Origin: Variovorax sp. JS1663
Lineage (GTDB): Bacteria; Pseudomonadota; Gammaproteobacteria; Burkholderiales; Burkholderiaceae_C
Length of the DNA: 64,000 bases
Assembly: GCF_002157355.1 (NCBI RefSeq)
Contig: NZ_LYMK01000036.1
Span: forward strand, 1 to 64,000
Direction of reading: 5' to 3'
Of the stretch, positions 16,966 through 26,920 are shown piece by piece. The notes beneath the pieces were generated by a model. It was not told the DNA's origin. It ran no database searches and worked only from the letters and a program-made list of their open reading frames with translations. The number at the start of each line of letters is the position of its first letter. Position 1 is the stretch's first letter. The translations under genes and the position numbers were made by a program.

Positions 16966-19317
16966 GTGAGCTCGATCGCCGACAAGTTCAAGAAATTCCT
17001 GCCTGCGGGTGGCGACAATGTCAGTGGGCGCGTGGACAGCGGGTCGACCCTGTCGCTGGACGGTGCCGAAACCGTCCAGCCCGCCGAGGAGAAGACGGTG
17101 CGCATCCGGCGCGATTCGGCCCCGGAAGGCCCCCCCGAAACAGTGGTGCTTGCAATGGATGCTGCGAACGATCAGGCTCCGGCCGTGACCCCTGCCGTTG
17201 CTGCCGACAACGACCCCGTGCTCTCCGATGCCCCAGGCTTCGCGCCGGCGGAACCGGCGGCGGGCGGTGGCTCGCTGCGCTCCAATCCTGCGCGCCAGCA
17301 GCGTGTGCTGGCGATCGTCCTGGCCGTGGTGGTGCTGTTGCTGCTGCTGGTGGCCGGCTCCGCCATCCTGCGCGCCGAACGGCTGGCCCAGCAGGTGGCG
17401 GCCACCGGCCAGTCGCTGATGCAGTCGCAGCGCCTGGCCAAGTCGGTGTCGCAGGCCCTGGTGGGCAACGTGCCCGCCTTCACGGAAGTCAAGGAAGCCT
17501 CCGATGACCTCACCCGCCGGGTGCAGGGCCTGTCGAACGGCGACGATGCCCTCAAGCTGGAACGCGTCGGCAACCAGTACGAGGCCGAGCTCGCCAAGAT
17601 CACGCCGCTGGTCGAGCGTGCCGACAAGAGCGCCAAGGCCGTGCTGGCGCAGCAGAAGATCCTGACCCAGGTCGGCACCGCACTGCGTGACATCAACCGC
17701 CAGTCCTCCGACCTTCTGGAGATGACCGAGACCGTGGCCTCGCTCAAGATGCAACAGAACGCCTCGCTGCCCGAGATCTCGGCCGCCGGTCAGCTGGTGA
17801 TGCTGACGCAGCGCATCGGCAAGTCGGCCAACGAGTTCCTCACCGTCGAAGGCGTCAGCCCCGACGCCGTGTTCCTGCTCGGCAAGGATCTGAACACCTT
17901 CCAGGAAGTCACCCGCGGCCTGCTCGAAGGCAACGCGCAGCAGCGCCTGCCGGGCACGCGCGACGCGCAGACCCGTCAGCAGCTCGAGGCCATCCTCAAG
18001 ACCTACGAGCAGACCCGCACGCAGGCCGGCGCCATCCTGGGCAACCTACAGGGCCTGGTGGCCGCGCGCGAGGCGCAGGCTGCGATCCTGGCCGACAGCG
18101 AACCCCTCAGGACCTCGCTCGGCGACCTGCAGGAAAAGCTTTCGGCCCGCACTGGCCTCGGTGCCGGCACGGTGGTGATGCTCTTCGTGCTGTCGCTGGC
18201 CGCCCTGGCGTTGGCCGGCGCGATCGGCTTCGTGCAGGTGCGCGAAGGCCGCGAGCGCGCGCTGTCCGCCGAACGCGAGCGGCTGGCCGCCGAGCGCGCG
18301 AGCGAGGATGCGAGCCGCGTCAACGCCGCCAACCAGGCCGCCATCTTGCGCCTGATGAACGAGCTGCAGACAGTGGCCGAAGGCGACCTGACGCAGGAAG
18401 CCACCGTGACGGAAGACATCACCGGCGCCATCGCCGACTCGGTGAACTACACGGTGGAAGAACTTCGCCTGCTGGTGGGCAACGTGCAGAACACGGCGAC
18501 CCGGGTTGCGCAGACTACCTCGCAGGTGGAAAGCACCTCGACCGAGCTGCTGGCCGCCTCGACCGAGCAGCTGCGCGAGATCCGCGAAACCGGCCAGTCG
18601 GTGCTGACAATGGCCGAGCGCATCAACGGTGTGTCCTCGCAGGCGCAGGAATCCGCCACGGTGGCGCGCCAGTCACTGCAGGCCGCCTCATCGGGCCTGC
18701 AGGCCGTGCAGAACGCCATCGGCGGCATGAACTCGATCCGCGACCAGATCCAGGAAACCTCCAAGCGGATCAAGCGCCTGGGCGAATCGTCCCAGGAGAT
18801 CGGCGAAATCACCGAGCTGATCTCGGACATTACCGAACAGACCAACGTGCTGGCCCTGAACGCTGCCATCCAGGCGGCCTCCGCCGGTGAAGCCGGCCGC
18901 GGCTTCTCGGTGGTGGCGGAAGAAGTGCAGCGACTGGCCGAGCGCTCCGCAGATGCCACGCGCCAGATCTCGGCGCTGGTGAAAGCCATTCAGACCGACA
19001 CGCAGGACGCGGTCGGCGCCATGGAGCGGTCCACCCAGGGTGTGGTCGAGGGGGCCAAGCTCTCCGACAACGCCGGTACCGCGCTGTCCGAGATCGACCG
19101 CGTGTCGCGCCGGCTCGCCGAGCTGATCGAACAGATCTCGCAGTCTGCCTCCCGCGAAGCCGATTCGGCCAACGTGGTGGCGGCAAACATCCAGCACATC
19201 TTCGCCGTGACGGAACAGACCGGTGAGGGCACCCGCACCACCGCCCAGCAGGTGCGCGAGCTCTCGCACATGGCCGAGGAACTGCGCCAGTCGGTGGCGC
19301 GCTTCAAGATCGCTTGA
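16966..19317 (+). CDS. pilJ: Type IV pilus methyl-accepting protein PilJ
   Basis: A 783-residue chemoreceptor-like transducer for surface sensing and twitching. An acidic cytoplasmic N-terminus of about 105 residues is longer than in Pseudomonas PilJ. It precedes TM1 (about 108-132), a periplasmic part with two PilJ-type helical sensor modules (about 135-390), TM2 (about 395-425), a HAMP region and the methyl-accepting domain. The signalling tip reads ITEQTNVLALNAAIQAASAGE, the PilJ-type variant. The start is GTG 16966 after AAGGACCG. PilJ binds pilin and couples to ChpA through PilI. No pilK or cheB-like gene follows, so adaptation may be absent or encoded elsewhere. Confidence 0.93.
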   Translation: MSSIADKFKKFLPAGGDNVSGRVDSGSTLSLDGAETVQPAEEKTVRIRRDSAPEGPPETVVLAMDAANDQAPAVTPAVAADNDPVLSDAPGFAPAEPAAGGGSLRSNPARQQRVLAIVLAVVVLLLLLVAGSAILRAERLAQQVAATGQSLMQSQRLAKSVSQALVGNVPAFTEVKEASDDLTRRVQGLSNGDDALKLERVGNQYEAELAKITPLVERADKSAKAVLAQQKILTQVGTALRDINRQSSDLLEMTETVASLKMQQNASLPEISAAGQLVMLTQRIGKSANEFLTVEGVSPDAVFLLGKDLNTFQEVTRGLLEGNAQQRLPGTRDAQTRQQLEAILKTYEQTRTQAGAILGNLQGLVAAREAQAAILADSEPLRTSLGDLQEKLSARTGLGAGTVVMLFVLSLAALALAGAIGFVQVREGRERALSAERERLAAERASEDASRVNAANQAAILRLMNELQTVAEGDLTQEATVTEDITGAIADSVNYTVEELRLLVGNVQNTATRVAQTTSQVESTSTELLAASTEQLREIRETGQSVLTMAERINGVSSQAQESATVARQSLQAASSGLQAVQNAIGGMNSIRDQIQETSKRIKRLGESSQEIGEITELISDITEQTNVLALNAAIQAASAGEAGRGFSVVAEEVQRLAERSADATRQISALVKAIQTDTQDAVGAMERSTQGVVEGAKLSDNAGTALSEIDRVSRRLAELIEQISQSASREADSANVVAANIQHIFAVTEQTGEGTRTTAQQVRELSHMAEELRQSVARFKIA

Positions 19318-19334
19318 ACCCCTGAGCGTCCAAC

Positions 19335-22300
19335 GTGTCGACCCAAAGCCCCGCAACCGCCCCCCGAGCCGGTCACGCGCCGGTGCATGAAGATCTCGGG
19401 CCGCTGGCCTGGGTGCTCGGAGAAATCCAGAAGTCGCTCGACAACGCGAGCAAGACGCTGAAGCGCTTCGCCCGCGAGTCCGGAGGCAGCGAGCCGGACA
19501 CCGCGCCGCTGCGCCTGGCCCGGCAGCAGCTGCACCAGGCGGTGGGCGCGCTGCAGATGGTGGGACACTCGGCGCCCGCGCTGGTGCTCGGAGCGATGGA
19601 ATTCGCAGTGCAGAGCTTCGTCGCAGAACCGGTGCGCTGCACCGACGCGGCGGCGCAGAAGATCGACCGCGCAGGCTTCGCGGTCGCCGATTTCCTCAAT
19701 GCTTTGCTGGCAGGCAAGACCGTGTCCTCGGTGGCGCTTTTCCCGCAGTACCGCGACGTGCTGGAGCTGGTGGGCAACGAGCGGGTCCATCCGGCCGACC
19801 TCTGGGACATGAACTGGCGCTGGGCCGAGATCAAGCCCGCGCCCACGCAGACCGCGATGGTGTACGACCCGGCGGTGCGCTCCAAGCTGGACCGTGAAGT
19901 TCTCAAGATCGTCAAGAACGGCGACGACCATGCGGCGCGGCGCCTTCAGGCCTTGTGCCTGAGCCTGGGCCGCGGCGCCTCGGTGCCGCGGGTGGCCAGC
20001 TTCTGGACGCTGGCGGCCGGTTTCTTCGAGGCGCTGGCGCTGGCGCTGATCCCCGCCGACGCCCACGTCAAGCGCGCCGCCTCGCGCGTGCTGCTGCAAT
20101 ACGCGACCCTGGCGCGCGGCGACAACACCGTCTCCGACCGCCTGGGCCAGGATCTGCTGTTCTTCTGCGCACAGGCCGTGCCCGGTCCCCGCGACGAGGC
20201 CACCACCCTGCGCGCGGTGCGCGTGGCCTGGGGCGTGGTCAACGAGCAGAAGGTCGACTACACGATCGAGCAGTTCGGGCGCTTCGACCCGCAGGTGCTG
20301 ACGCAGGCGCGCAAGCGCATCGAGACCGCCAAGGAGATGTGGTCGGCCCTGTCGGGCGGCGACGTCTCGCGCACGCGCCAGGTGGCCGACACCTTCGCCC
20401 AGCTGGGTGAGTCGCTGCAGAGGCTGCATCCGCCGAGCCAGCCGATGGTGCAGGCGCTGAACAACGCCGTCGATGCCTCGATGCGCTCGGGCCGCCCGCC
20501 GGGCACTGAACTCGCGATGGAAGTCGCGACCTCCGTCCTCTACCTTGAGGCCGCCTTCGAAGATCTCGATCCGCACGACCGGCAGTTGACCGCCCGCACC
20601 GTTCAGCTGGCCGGCCGCATCGAGCGCGCGCGCGACGGCGGCCGCTCGGAGCCGCTGGAGCCCTGGATGGAGGAGCTCTACCGCCGCGTGAGCGACCGCC
20701 AGACCATGGGCACTGTGGTCGGCGAGCTGCGCAGCCACCTGGGCGAGCTCGAGAAATCGCTCGACCAGTTCTTCCGCCGTCCCAGCGAGAAGGGCCTGCT
20801 GCGCGCGGTGCCCACGCAGCTGCTGCAGATGAAGGGCGTGTTCTCCGTGCTCGGGCTCGACCAGGCTGCGCAGACCGTGCAGCGCATGCGGGACAACGTC
20901 GATCGCCTGCTCGCCGAGGAGCCGTCCGCGACCGACGCGAAGGACTTCGATGCGCTCGGCAACAACCTGGGCGCGCTGGGCTTTCTGATCGACATGCTGA
21001 GCTACCAGCCGGCCCTGGCCAAGCGCCTGTTCGTGTTCGACGCCGAGGCCGGCGAACTCAAGCCGCTGATGGGTCGCCAAGCCGCCGAAGCGGCTGCATC
21101 CGACGCGGCGGTGCCCTCGGCATCCTTTGCCGCGGCCTCCGGACCGGTCTCGGTCACCGAGACGGTGCTCAGCGTCGAAGAGGTCGATGCCCAGATCGCG
21201 GCCAAGCTCGCCGCGCTCGCGACACCGGCGCGCAAGGCGCCGCCACCTCCCATCGAGGAGGTCAGCCGCCCGGCTGCGAGCTGGACCGCCAAGATCACCG
21301 GCCCCGCCCCCCTGGAGGCCCTGCCCGACACCGAAGTGCGGGAGCTGGAGGAAGACGACCTCCAGAACATCTTCCTCGACGAGGCGCGCGAGGTGCTCCA
21401 CAACGGCCTGGCAGCTGTCTCGGCGCTGGGCGCGCGTCCGGACGACAACGGCGAGCTGACCGTCCTGCGCCGTGCCTTCCATACCCTCAAGGGCAGCTCG
21501 CGCATGGTCGGGCTGATGGATTTCGGCGAGGCCGCCTGGTCCTTCGAGCAGGTGCTCAACACCTGGCTGGCCGACCAGCGCCCTGCCACGCCGGAGCTGC
21601 TCGCCGGCACGCGCCGCGCGCTGACCGATTTCGCCAAGTGGGTCGAAGCCATTGCCGGCAACGAGCCGCACGGCTGGCAGTCGGCCCCCTTCCGCAGCGT
21701 GGCGGAAGCCCTGCGCACCGGCGAGCCGATCGCGCCGCCGGCGCCGGTGGCCGATGCCGATGCGCTGGTTGCGGCTGCGCGCCACATCGCAGCCGAGGAA
21801 TCCATCACCGAGGCCGTGGCGGAACCCGAGCCCGAGCCCGTGGCGGTGCCCGAGCCGCAGCCTTTGCCGCTGCCTGACCTGCCCGACCTGGAGCTGGGTC
21901 CCCTCTCCTTCGACGTGCCGGATGCGGCAGCGCCGACGGCGCCGGCCACACAGCCGCTTCCCACGACGCCCGAGCCCGCCGTCGTCGACGACGAATTCGC
22001 CATTACCGATTTCCTCGATTTCGAGGCCCGACCCAAGCCCCAGCCGGAGGAGCCGTTGCTGCCGGCCGAGCTGGAAGAGGTGGACTTCCTCGAGACAGCC
22101 CACGTGGCGATCGAACCCGCCCTCTCTCTGCCGGTCGCAGAGCCGGAGCCCGACGCGCTTCCCTCGCCCTTGTTGAAGGCCGAGTCGCAGGAGGGGCCCG
22201 CGCTTGCGGAACCTCTTCCCGAGTTTTCGCTGGAGTTGCGATCGGAGTCGGCGCTGGAGCCGGAAGCCGTCGCCGAGCCGCAGGCCGAGCAGCTTCCTCC

Positions 22301-25300
22301 GGAGGAACACGTCGCAGTGCAGGCCGTCGAGGCTGCGGAGGCTGCGCCCGCCGAGGCTCTGCCCGAGTTCGAGCCCGAGCTGCCCGGGGCGATTCCCGAG
22401 CCCGTCGCCACGGCGCTTGCCGAGCGCCCAGCCGTGCCTGGCGCGGAGGACCAGGTCAAGGTGATCGGCCCGCTGCGCATTGGCATCGCGCTCTACAACG
22501 TCTACCTGGTTGAAGCCGACGAATGGTCGCGGCAGCTCGCCAACGAAGTGGGCGAATGGGCGCTCGAGTCGCAGCAGCGGGTGCCGGAATCGACCATCAA
22601 CCTGGCCCACTCGCTCGCCGGCAGCTCGGCAACGGTCGGTTTCCAGGGCCTGTCGGACATGGCCCGCTCCTTCGAGGCCGCGCTGCAGCACTTGCACATG
22701 CAGGGCCGCGGCACGCCGGCGCAGGGCGCGGTGCTGGTGGCCGCGGCCGAGGAACTGCGGCGCCTGCTGCACCAGTTCGCGGCCGGCTTCCTCAAGGAGC
22801 CCGCCGTCGCGACACTGCAGGCCTTGCGCGAGGTCGCGGAGTCGCCGATGCCCGCCGAGGCCGGTGAGGTGACCGCCGCAGGCGCTGCGCCGCTGCAGCG
22901 CTTCGGCGGGGCCGATGTGGCGCTCGACGAGAGCGAAGATGCGATCGACGTGACCGATGCGGTCGACGTCGACCTGTTCCCGGTGTTCGAGGAGGAGGCG
23001 GCCGAACTGCTGCCCCAGCTCGGCGCCGCGCTGCGCGAGTGGTCGCAGCACCCGGATGACCCGGCACCGCGCGCCTCGACGCTGCGCACCCTGCACACCC
23101 TCAAGGGCAGTGCCCGCCTGGCCGGCGCCATGCGCCTGGGCGAGCGCGCGCACCGCATGGAGTCGGAGATCGAAGCGATCGCCGCGCCGGGCGCGGACCG
23201 TGGCGCCGTCGAGCAGCTCCTGACGCGTTTCGACGCGCTGCAGGCCACCTTCGACGCGCTGCGGGTGGCGGACGACGCCATGCAGGCCGAACTGGCACAG
23301 CGTGTTGTCGCACCCGCGCCGGCGGCTGCCGCGGAGCCACAAATCGAAGAAGCGTCCGTGTCCCAGGTGGACGCTGACGCCGTGGAGGCTCCCGCCGCCG
23401 CGCAGGAGGGCGAGGCACCGCAGCGCCCAGCCGTGGCACTGCCTTCTCCTTCGGCACTTACGCCGCTGCGTCCGATCGCCAGTCAGGCGGTGCGCATCCG
23501 CACCCATCTCCTCGATCGCCTTGTGGCGCAGGCTGGCGAGGTGATCATCACGCGCTCGCGGCTGGAGGCTGAGCTCAGCCAGCTGCGTGGCTCACTGCAC
23601 GACCTCACCGGCAACCTGGACCGCCTGCGCCAGCAACTGCGCGACATCGAAGTGCAGGCCGAGAGCCAGATGCAGTCGCGCCTGGCCCAGGCCAAGGATT
23701 CGGCGCAGGCCTTCGATCCGCTCGAGTTCGACCGCTTCACGCGGGTGCAGGAACTCACCCGCATGATGGCCGAGTCGGTCAACGACGTGGCGACGGTGCA
23801 GCGCACGCTGCAGAAGACCGTGCAGGCCACCGAGGACGACCTGAGCGCCCAGGCGCGCCAGACGCGCGAACTCCAGCGTGGCCTGCTGCGCACGCGCATG
23901 GTGGAGTTCGAAGGGATTTCCGAGCGCCTCTACCGTGTGGTGCGACAGGCCTCCAAGGACACCGGCAAGCAGGTGCGCCTGGACATCGTCGGCGGCACCA
24001 TCGAGATGGACCGCGGCGTGCTGGACCGCATGACGCCGGCCTTCGAGCACCTGCTGCGCAACTGCGTGGCGCATGGCATCGAGGACGCGCAGGCGCGCGA
24101 GCAGGCCGGCAAGGACGCCAGCGGCCTGATCGCTATCGAGCTGCATCACGAGGGCAACGACGTCTCGGTCAGCTTCCGCGACGACGGCGCCGGGCTCAAC
24201 CATGCGCGCATCGTCGAACGGGCACGCGCGCTCGGCTTGGTCGCCGCCGGTCACCAGCCGAGCGAGGCCGAGGCGGCCGAGCTGATCTTCACGCCCGGCT
24301 TCTCCACGGCCGAGCAGGTCTCGGAGCTCGCAGGCCGTGGGATCGGCATGGACGTGGTGCGCGCGCAGGTCGCCGCGCTCGGTGGCCGCATCGAGACCCG
24401 AAGCAAGGCGGGCGAGGGCACCGAATTCAAGCTGGTGCTGCCGCTGACCACCGCGGTGACGCACGTGGTTATGCTGCGCGCCGGCGCCAACTCCGTGGGC
24501 GTGCCCTCCAACCTGGTGGAACTGGTCCAGCGTGCCAGCGGCTCCGAGCTCGACGCCGCTTACCAGAGCCAGCGTTATGCCTTCGGCGGCGAGCAGGTGC
24601 CCTTCTTCTGGGCCGGTGCGCTGCTGCAGTCGTCCGCGCGCAGCGACCGCGGGGCGGGCAAGACCAACACCGTCGTGATCGTGCGAAGCGCGGCCCAGCG
24701 GGTGGCCCTGCACGTGGACGAAGTGCTCGGCAACCAGGAAGTGGTGGTCAAGAACCTGGGGCCGCAGCTGTCGCGGCTGCCAGGCATGGCCGGCATCTCG
24801 GTGCTGGCTTCAGGCGCGGTCGCGCTGATCTACAACCCCGTGGCGCTGGCCGCGGTGCATGGCGAGCAGGCACGCCAGCTCCAGGCCGGCGCCGTGGCGG
24901 CGATGGCCGCCGTGCGCGGCACCGACACGCCGGCCGTCCAGGCGCCGCCGCAGATTCCGCTGGTGCTGGTGGTCGACGATTCGATCACCGTGCGCCGGGT
25001 CACCCAGCGGCTGCTGCAGCGCGAGGGCTACCGCGTCGCGCTGGCGGCCGACGGCCTGCAGGCGCTGGAGCGCCTGCAGCAGGAGCGTCCGACGGTGGTG
25101 CTCTCGGACATCGAGATGCCGCGCATGGACGGCTTCGACCTGGCGCGCAACATCCGGGCCGACGCCTCGCTGGCCGACCTGCCGATCATCATGATCACCT
25201 CGCGCATCGCCGAGAAGCACCACGACCATGCGCGCGCACTGGGCGTCAACCATTACCTCGGCAAGCCCTATTCGGAGGAAGAGCTGCTGCGGCTGGTGCG

Positions 25301-25343
25301 GCACTACGCCAGCGCCGAGACCCCGCAGGCCATGGCGGCCTGA
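19335..25343 (+). CDS. chpA: Hybrid sensor kinase ChpA/PilL
   Basis: A 2002-residue CheA-type hybrid kinase, the hub of the Pil-Chp system. The N-terminal PilL/FimL-like region runs to about residue 560. Three HPt domains are visible with phospho-histidines H716 (HTLKGSSR), H1092 (HSLAGSSA) and H1254 (HTLKGSAR), separated by long acidic Pro/Glu linkers (about 810-1040). After a dimerisation helix come the HATPase (N-box HLLRNCVAHGIE near 1575, G-box GRGIGMDVV), a CheW-like domain (about 1710-1860) and a C-terminal receiver with D1925 in LSDIEMPRMDGF. The start is GTG 19335, 17 bases after pilJ. Pseudomonas ChpA has more HPt-like modules, so this form is simplified. Confidence 0.93.
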   Translation: MSTQSPATAPRAGHAPVHEDLGPLAWVLGEIQKSLDNASKTLKRFARESGGSEPDTAPLRLARQQLHQAVGALQMVGHSAPALVLGAMEFAVQSFVAEPVRCTDAAAQKIDRAGFAVADFLNALLAGKTVSSVALFPQYRDVLELVGNERVHPADLWDMNWRWAEIKPAPTQTAMVYDPAVRSKLDREVLKIVKNGDDHAARRLQALCLSLGRGASVPRVASFWTLAAGFFEALALALIPADAHVKRAASRVLLQYATLARGDNTVSDRLGQDLLFFCAQAVPGPRDEATTLRAVRVAWGVVNEQKVDYTIEQFGRFDPQVLTQARKRIETAKEMWSALSGGDVSRTRQVADTFAQLGESLQRLHPPSQPMVQALNNAVDASMRSGRPPGTELAMEVATSVLYLEAAFEDLDPHDRQLTARTVQLAGRIERARDGGRSEPLEPWMEELYRRVSDRQTMGTVVGELRSHLGELEKSLDQFFRRPSEKGLLRAVPTQLLQMKGVFSVLGLDQAAQTVQRMRDNVDRLLAEEPSATDAKDFDALGNNLGALGFLIDMLSYQPALAKRLFVFDAEAGELKPLMGRQAAEAAASDAAVPSASFAAASGPVSVTETVLSVEEVDAQIAAKLAALATPARKAPPPPIEEVSRPAASWTAKITGPAPLEALPDTEVRELEEDDLQNIFLDEAREVLHNGLAAVSALGARPDDNGELTVLRRAFHTLKGSSRMVGLMDFGEAAWSFEQVLNTWLADQRPATPELLAGTRRALTDFAKWVEAIAGNEPHGWQSAPFRSVAEALRTGEPIAPPAPVADADALVAAARHIAAEESITEAVAEPEPEPVAVPEPQPLPLPDLPDLELGPLSFDVPDAAAPTAPATQPLPTTPEPAVVDDEFAITDFLDFEARPKPQPEEPLLPAELEEVDFLETAHVAIEPALSLPVAEPEPDALPSPLLKAESQEGPALAEPLPEFSLELRSESALEPEAVAEPQAEQLPPEEHVAVQAVEAAEAAPAEALPEFEPELPGAIPEPVATALAERPAVPGAEDQVKVIGPLRIGIALYNVYLVEADEWSRQLANEVGEWALESQQRVPESTINLAHSLAGSSATVGFQGLSDMARSFEAALQHLHMQGRGTPAQGAVLVAAAEELRRLLHQFAAGFLKEPAVATLQALREVAESPMPAEAGEVTAAGAAPLQRFGGADVALDESEDAIDVTDAVDVDLFPVFEEEAAELLPQLGAALREWSQHPDDPAPRASTLRTLHTLKGSARLAGAMRLGERAHRMESEIEAIAAPGADRGAVEQLLTRFDALQATFDALRVADDAMQAELAQRVVAPAPAAAAEPQIEEASVSQVDADAVEAPAAAQEGEAPQRPAVALPSPSALTPLRPIASQAVRIRTHLLDRLVAQAGEVIITRSRLEAELSQLRGSLHDLTGNLDRLRQQLRDIEVQAESQMQSRLAQAKDSAQAFDPLEFDRFTRVQELTRMMAESVNDVATVQRTLQKTVQATEDDLSAQARQTRELQRGLLRTRMVEFEGISERLYRVVRQASKDTGKQVRLDIVGGTIEMDRGVLDRMTPAFEHLLRNCVAHGIEDAQAREQAGKDASGLIAIELHHEGNDVSVSFRDDGAGLNHARIVERARALGLVAAGHQPSEAEAAELIFTPGFSTAEQVSELAGRGIGMDVVRAQVAALGGRIETRSKAGEGTEFKLVLPLTTAVTHVVMLRAGANSVGVPSNLVELVQRASGSELDAAYQSQRYAFGGEQVPFFWAGALLQSSARSDRGAGKTNTVVIVRSAAQRVALHVDEVLGNQEVVVKNLGPQLSRLPGMAGISVLASGAVALIYNPVALAAVHGEQARQLQAGAVAAMAAVRGTDTPAVQAPPQIPLVLVVDDSITVRRVTQRLLQREGYRVALAADGLQALERLQQERPTVVLSDIEMPRMDGFDLARNIRADASLADLPIIMITSRIAEKHHDHARALGVNHYLGKPYSEEELLRLVRHYASAETPQAMAA

Positions 25344-25360
25344 GGGCTTGTCCACTCATC

Positions 25361-25430
25361 GGATACCTTCGCCTTCGGCTGCGGTACGAGCCCCCTTCGG
25401 AACGGCCGGGCGGGGGCTCAGGCCCGGCCC
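25361..25430. repeat. Stem-loop repeat element, copy at phrB 3' end
   Basis: The convergent chpA/phrB junction holds TACCTTC, CGGCTGCGGTACGAG and a stem GAGCCCCC (25388-25395) pairing with GGGGGCTC (25412-25419), with CGGCCGGG in the loop. The phrB stop codon (TCA on the plus strand, 25418-25420) is made by the right arm. A near copy lies at 60088-60145 and a partial one at 59104-59145. Confidence 0.7.
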
Positions 25431-26920
25431 TTCTTCACACGCGCCGGCTCGCGCACCACGGCATAGCGCTGCAGGGTGCGCTCCCGCGCATCGGCGTGGT
25501 CGACGATGGGCTCGGGATAGTTGTCGCCCAGCCGCACGTCCGCCGCTTCCAGCTCCACCGGCGTCGCGGTCCAGGGTGCATGGATGCTCGTGTTCGACAG
25601 CTTCGCGAGCTGTGGCAGGTAGCGGCGGATGAACTTCCCCTCGGGATCGAAGCGCTCGCTCTGCGTGATCGGGTTGAAGATCCGGAAGAAGGGCTGTGCG
25701 TCGCAGCCGCTGGAACTTGCCCACTGCCAGTTGCCGTTGTTCGACGACAGCTCGAAGTCGTTGAGCTGCAGTGCGAAATAGCGTTCGCCGCGCCGCCAGT
25801 CCAGGCCCAGGTCCTTGCAGAGAAAGCTGGCCACCACCATGCGCAGGCGGTTGTGCATGTAGCCGCTCTGGTTGATCTGCGCCATCGCCGCATCCACGAG
25901 CGGGTAGCCGGTGCGTCCCTCGCACCAGGCCTCGAAGAGCATGTCGGCGTGTTTGCCGTGGTGCCACTGGATCCGGTCGTATTCGGGCCGGAAGCTCTTG
26001 CCCTCGGCGACCTGCGGGTGGTGGGCCAGCACCTGGAAGAAGAAGTCGCGCCAGATCAGCTCGCCCAGCCAGGTGGAAGCGCCCTCGTCGCCCTGCAGCG
26101 CAAGCTGGTGGGCCACGCCCGCCATCTGCCGCACCGAGACGGTGCCGAAGCGCAGGTGCACCCCGAGATAGCTGGGCCCGCGCACGGCGGGGTAGTTGCG
26201 CGTCTCGTCGTAGCGCTCGATGCGCTCGAAGAAGTCCTCGAAGAGGGCTGCACCGCCCTGGCTGCCGGTCGGCATCTCCAGTTCGCCGAGATTGCTCTTC
26301 TCGAAGCCGATGTCGGCCAGCGCCGGCACCGGCGAACGATGGTCGGCGGGCGGCGGCGCCAGGGCGTCGGCGTGGCCGCGGACCGGGTAGGCCTTCAGGT
26401 AGAAGGCGTCCACCTTCGCCAGCCAGGCGCGCCGGTAGGCGCTGAAGACGGTGTAGGGCTGACCCGTCTTCGTCAGTAGCTCGTCGCGATCGAAGACGGC
26501 CTGGTCCTTGTAGGTGTGGAAGCTGATGCCGCCGTTGGCCAGCGCGCCCAGCACCTTGGCATCGCGTTCCAGCGCCTGCGGCTCGTCGTCACGGTTGGCG
26601 AACACGGCCTGGACCTCCAGGGCGCGTGCCAACGGGGCGATCTCGTCCTGCGCCACCGCGTGCCGCACGACCAGCCCGCCGCCCAGGGTGCGCAGTTCGG
26701 CCTCCAGTTCGACCAGCGACTCGCGAATGAACTCCACGCGCCGGTCCGCCCGCGGCAGATCGTCGAGGATGGCCCGGTCGAAGACGAACACGCACACCAC
26801 CTGCCGGCAGGCGCGCAGTGCGTGGTAGAGCGCCGCGTTGTCATCCACCCGCAGGTCGCGGCGGAACCACATCAGGCCCTTGGCGTAGGTCTTGTCGACG
26901 GCCAGTAAAATCGGCGGCAT
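25418..26920 (-). CDS. phrB: Deoxyribodipyrimidine photolyase
   Basis: A 500-residue class I CPD photolyase/cryptochrome-family flavoprotein that uses blue light to split pyrimidine dimers. The N-terminal antenna domain opens with LMWFRRDLRVDDNAALYHAL. The FAD domain has GTVSVRQM, LIWRDFFFQ, EGRTGYPLVDAAMAQ, GYMHNRLRM, NDFELSSNNGNWQW and the FNPITQSERFDPEG signature. The FAD-domain motifs favour true photolyase over a signalling cryptochrome. ATG 26920 shares its CATG with the ATG at 26919 on the other strand; an internal ATG at 26872 is another option. The C-terminus ends in a dispersed stem-loop element. Confidence 0.92.
   Translation of the reverse strand: MPPILLAVDKTYAKGLMWFRRDLRVDDNAALYHALRACRQVVCVFVFDRAILDDLPRADRRVEFIRESLVELEAELRTLGGGLVVRHAVAQDEIAPLARALEVQAVFANRDDEPQALERDAKVLGALANGGISFHTYKDQAVFDRDELLTKTGQPYTVFSAYRRAWLAKVDAFYLKAYPVRGHADALAPPPADHRSPVPALADIGFEKSNLGELEMPTGSQGGAALFEDFFERIERYDETRNYPAVRGPSYLGVHLRFGTVSVRQMAGVAHQLALQGDEGASTWLGELIWRDFFFQVLAHHPQVAEGKSFRPEYDRIQWHHGKHADMLFEAWCEGRTGYPLVDAAMAQINQSGYMHNRLRMVVASFLCKDLGLDWRRGERYFALQLNDFELSSNNGNWQWASSSGCDAQPFFRIFNPITQSERFDPEGKFIRRYLPQLAKLSNTSIHAPWTATPVELEAADVRLGDNYPEPIVDHADARERTLQRYAVVREPARVKKGRA

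Noticed and set aside
18990..23507. A 1505-codon open frame on the minus strand opposite pilJ/chpA
   Set aside because: It is the mirror of high-GC coding sequence: arginine/glycine/histidine-rich with no family motifs, and the plus strand encodes clear PilJ and ChpA domains.
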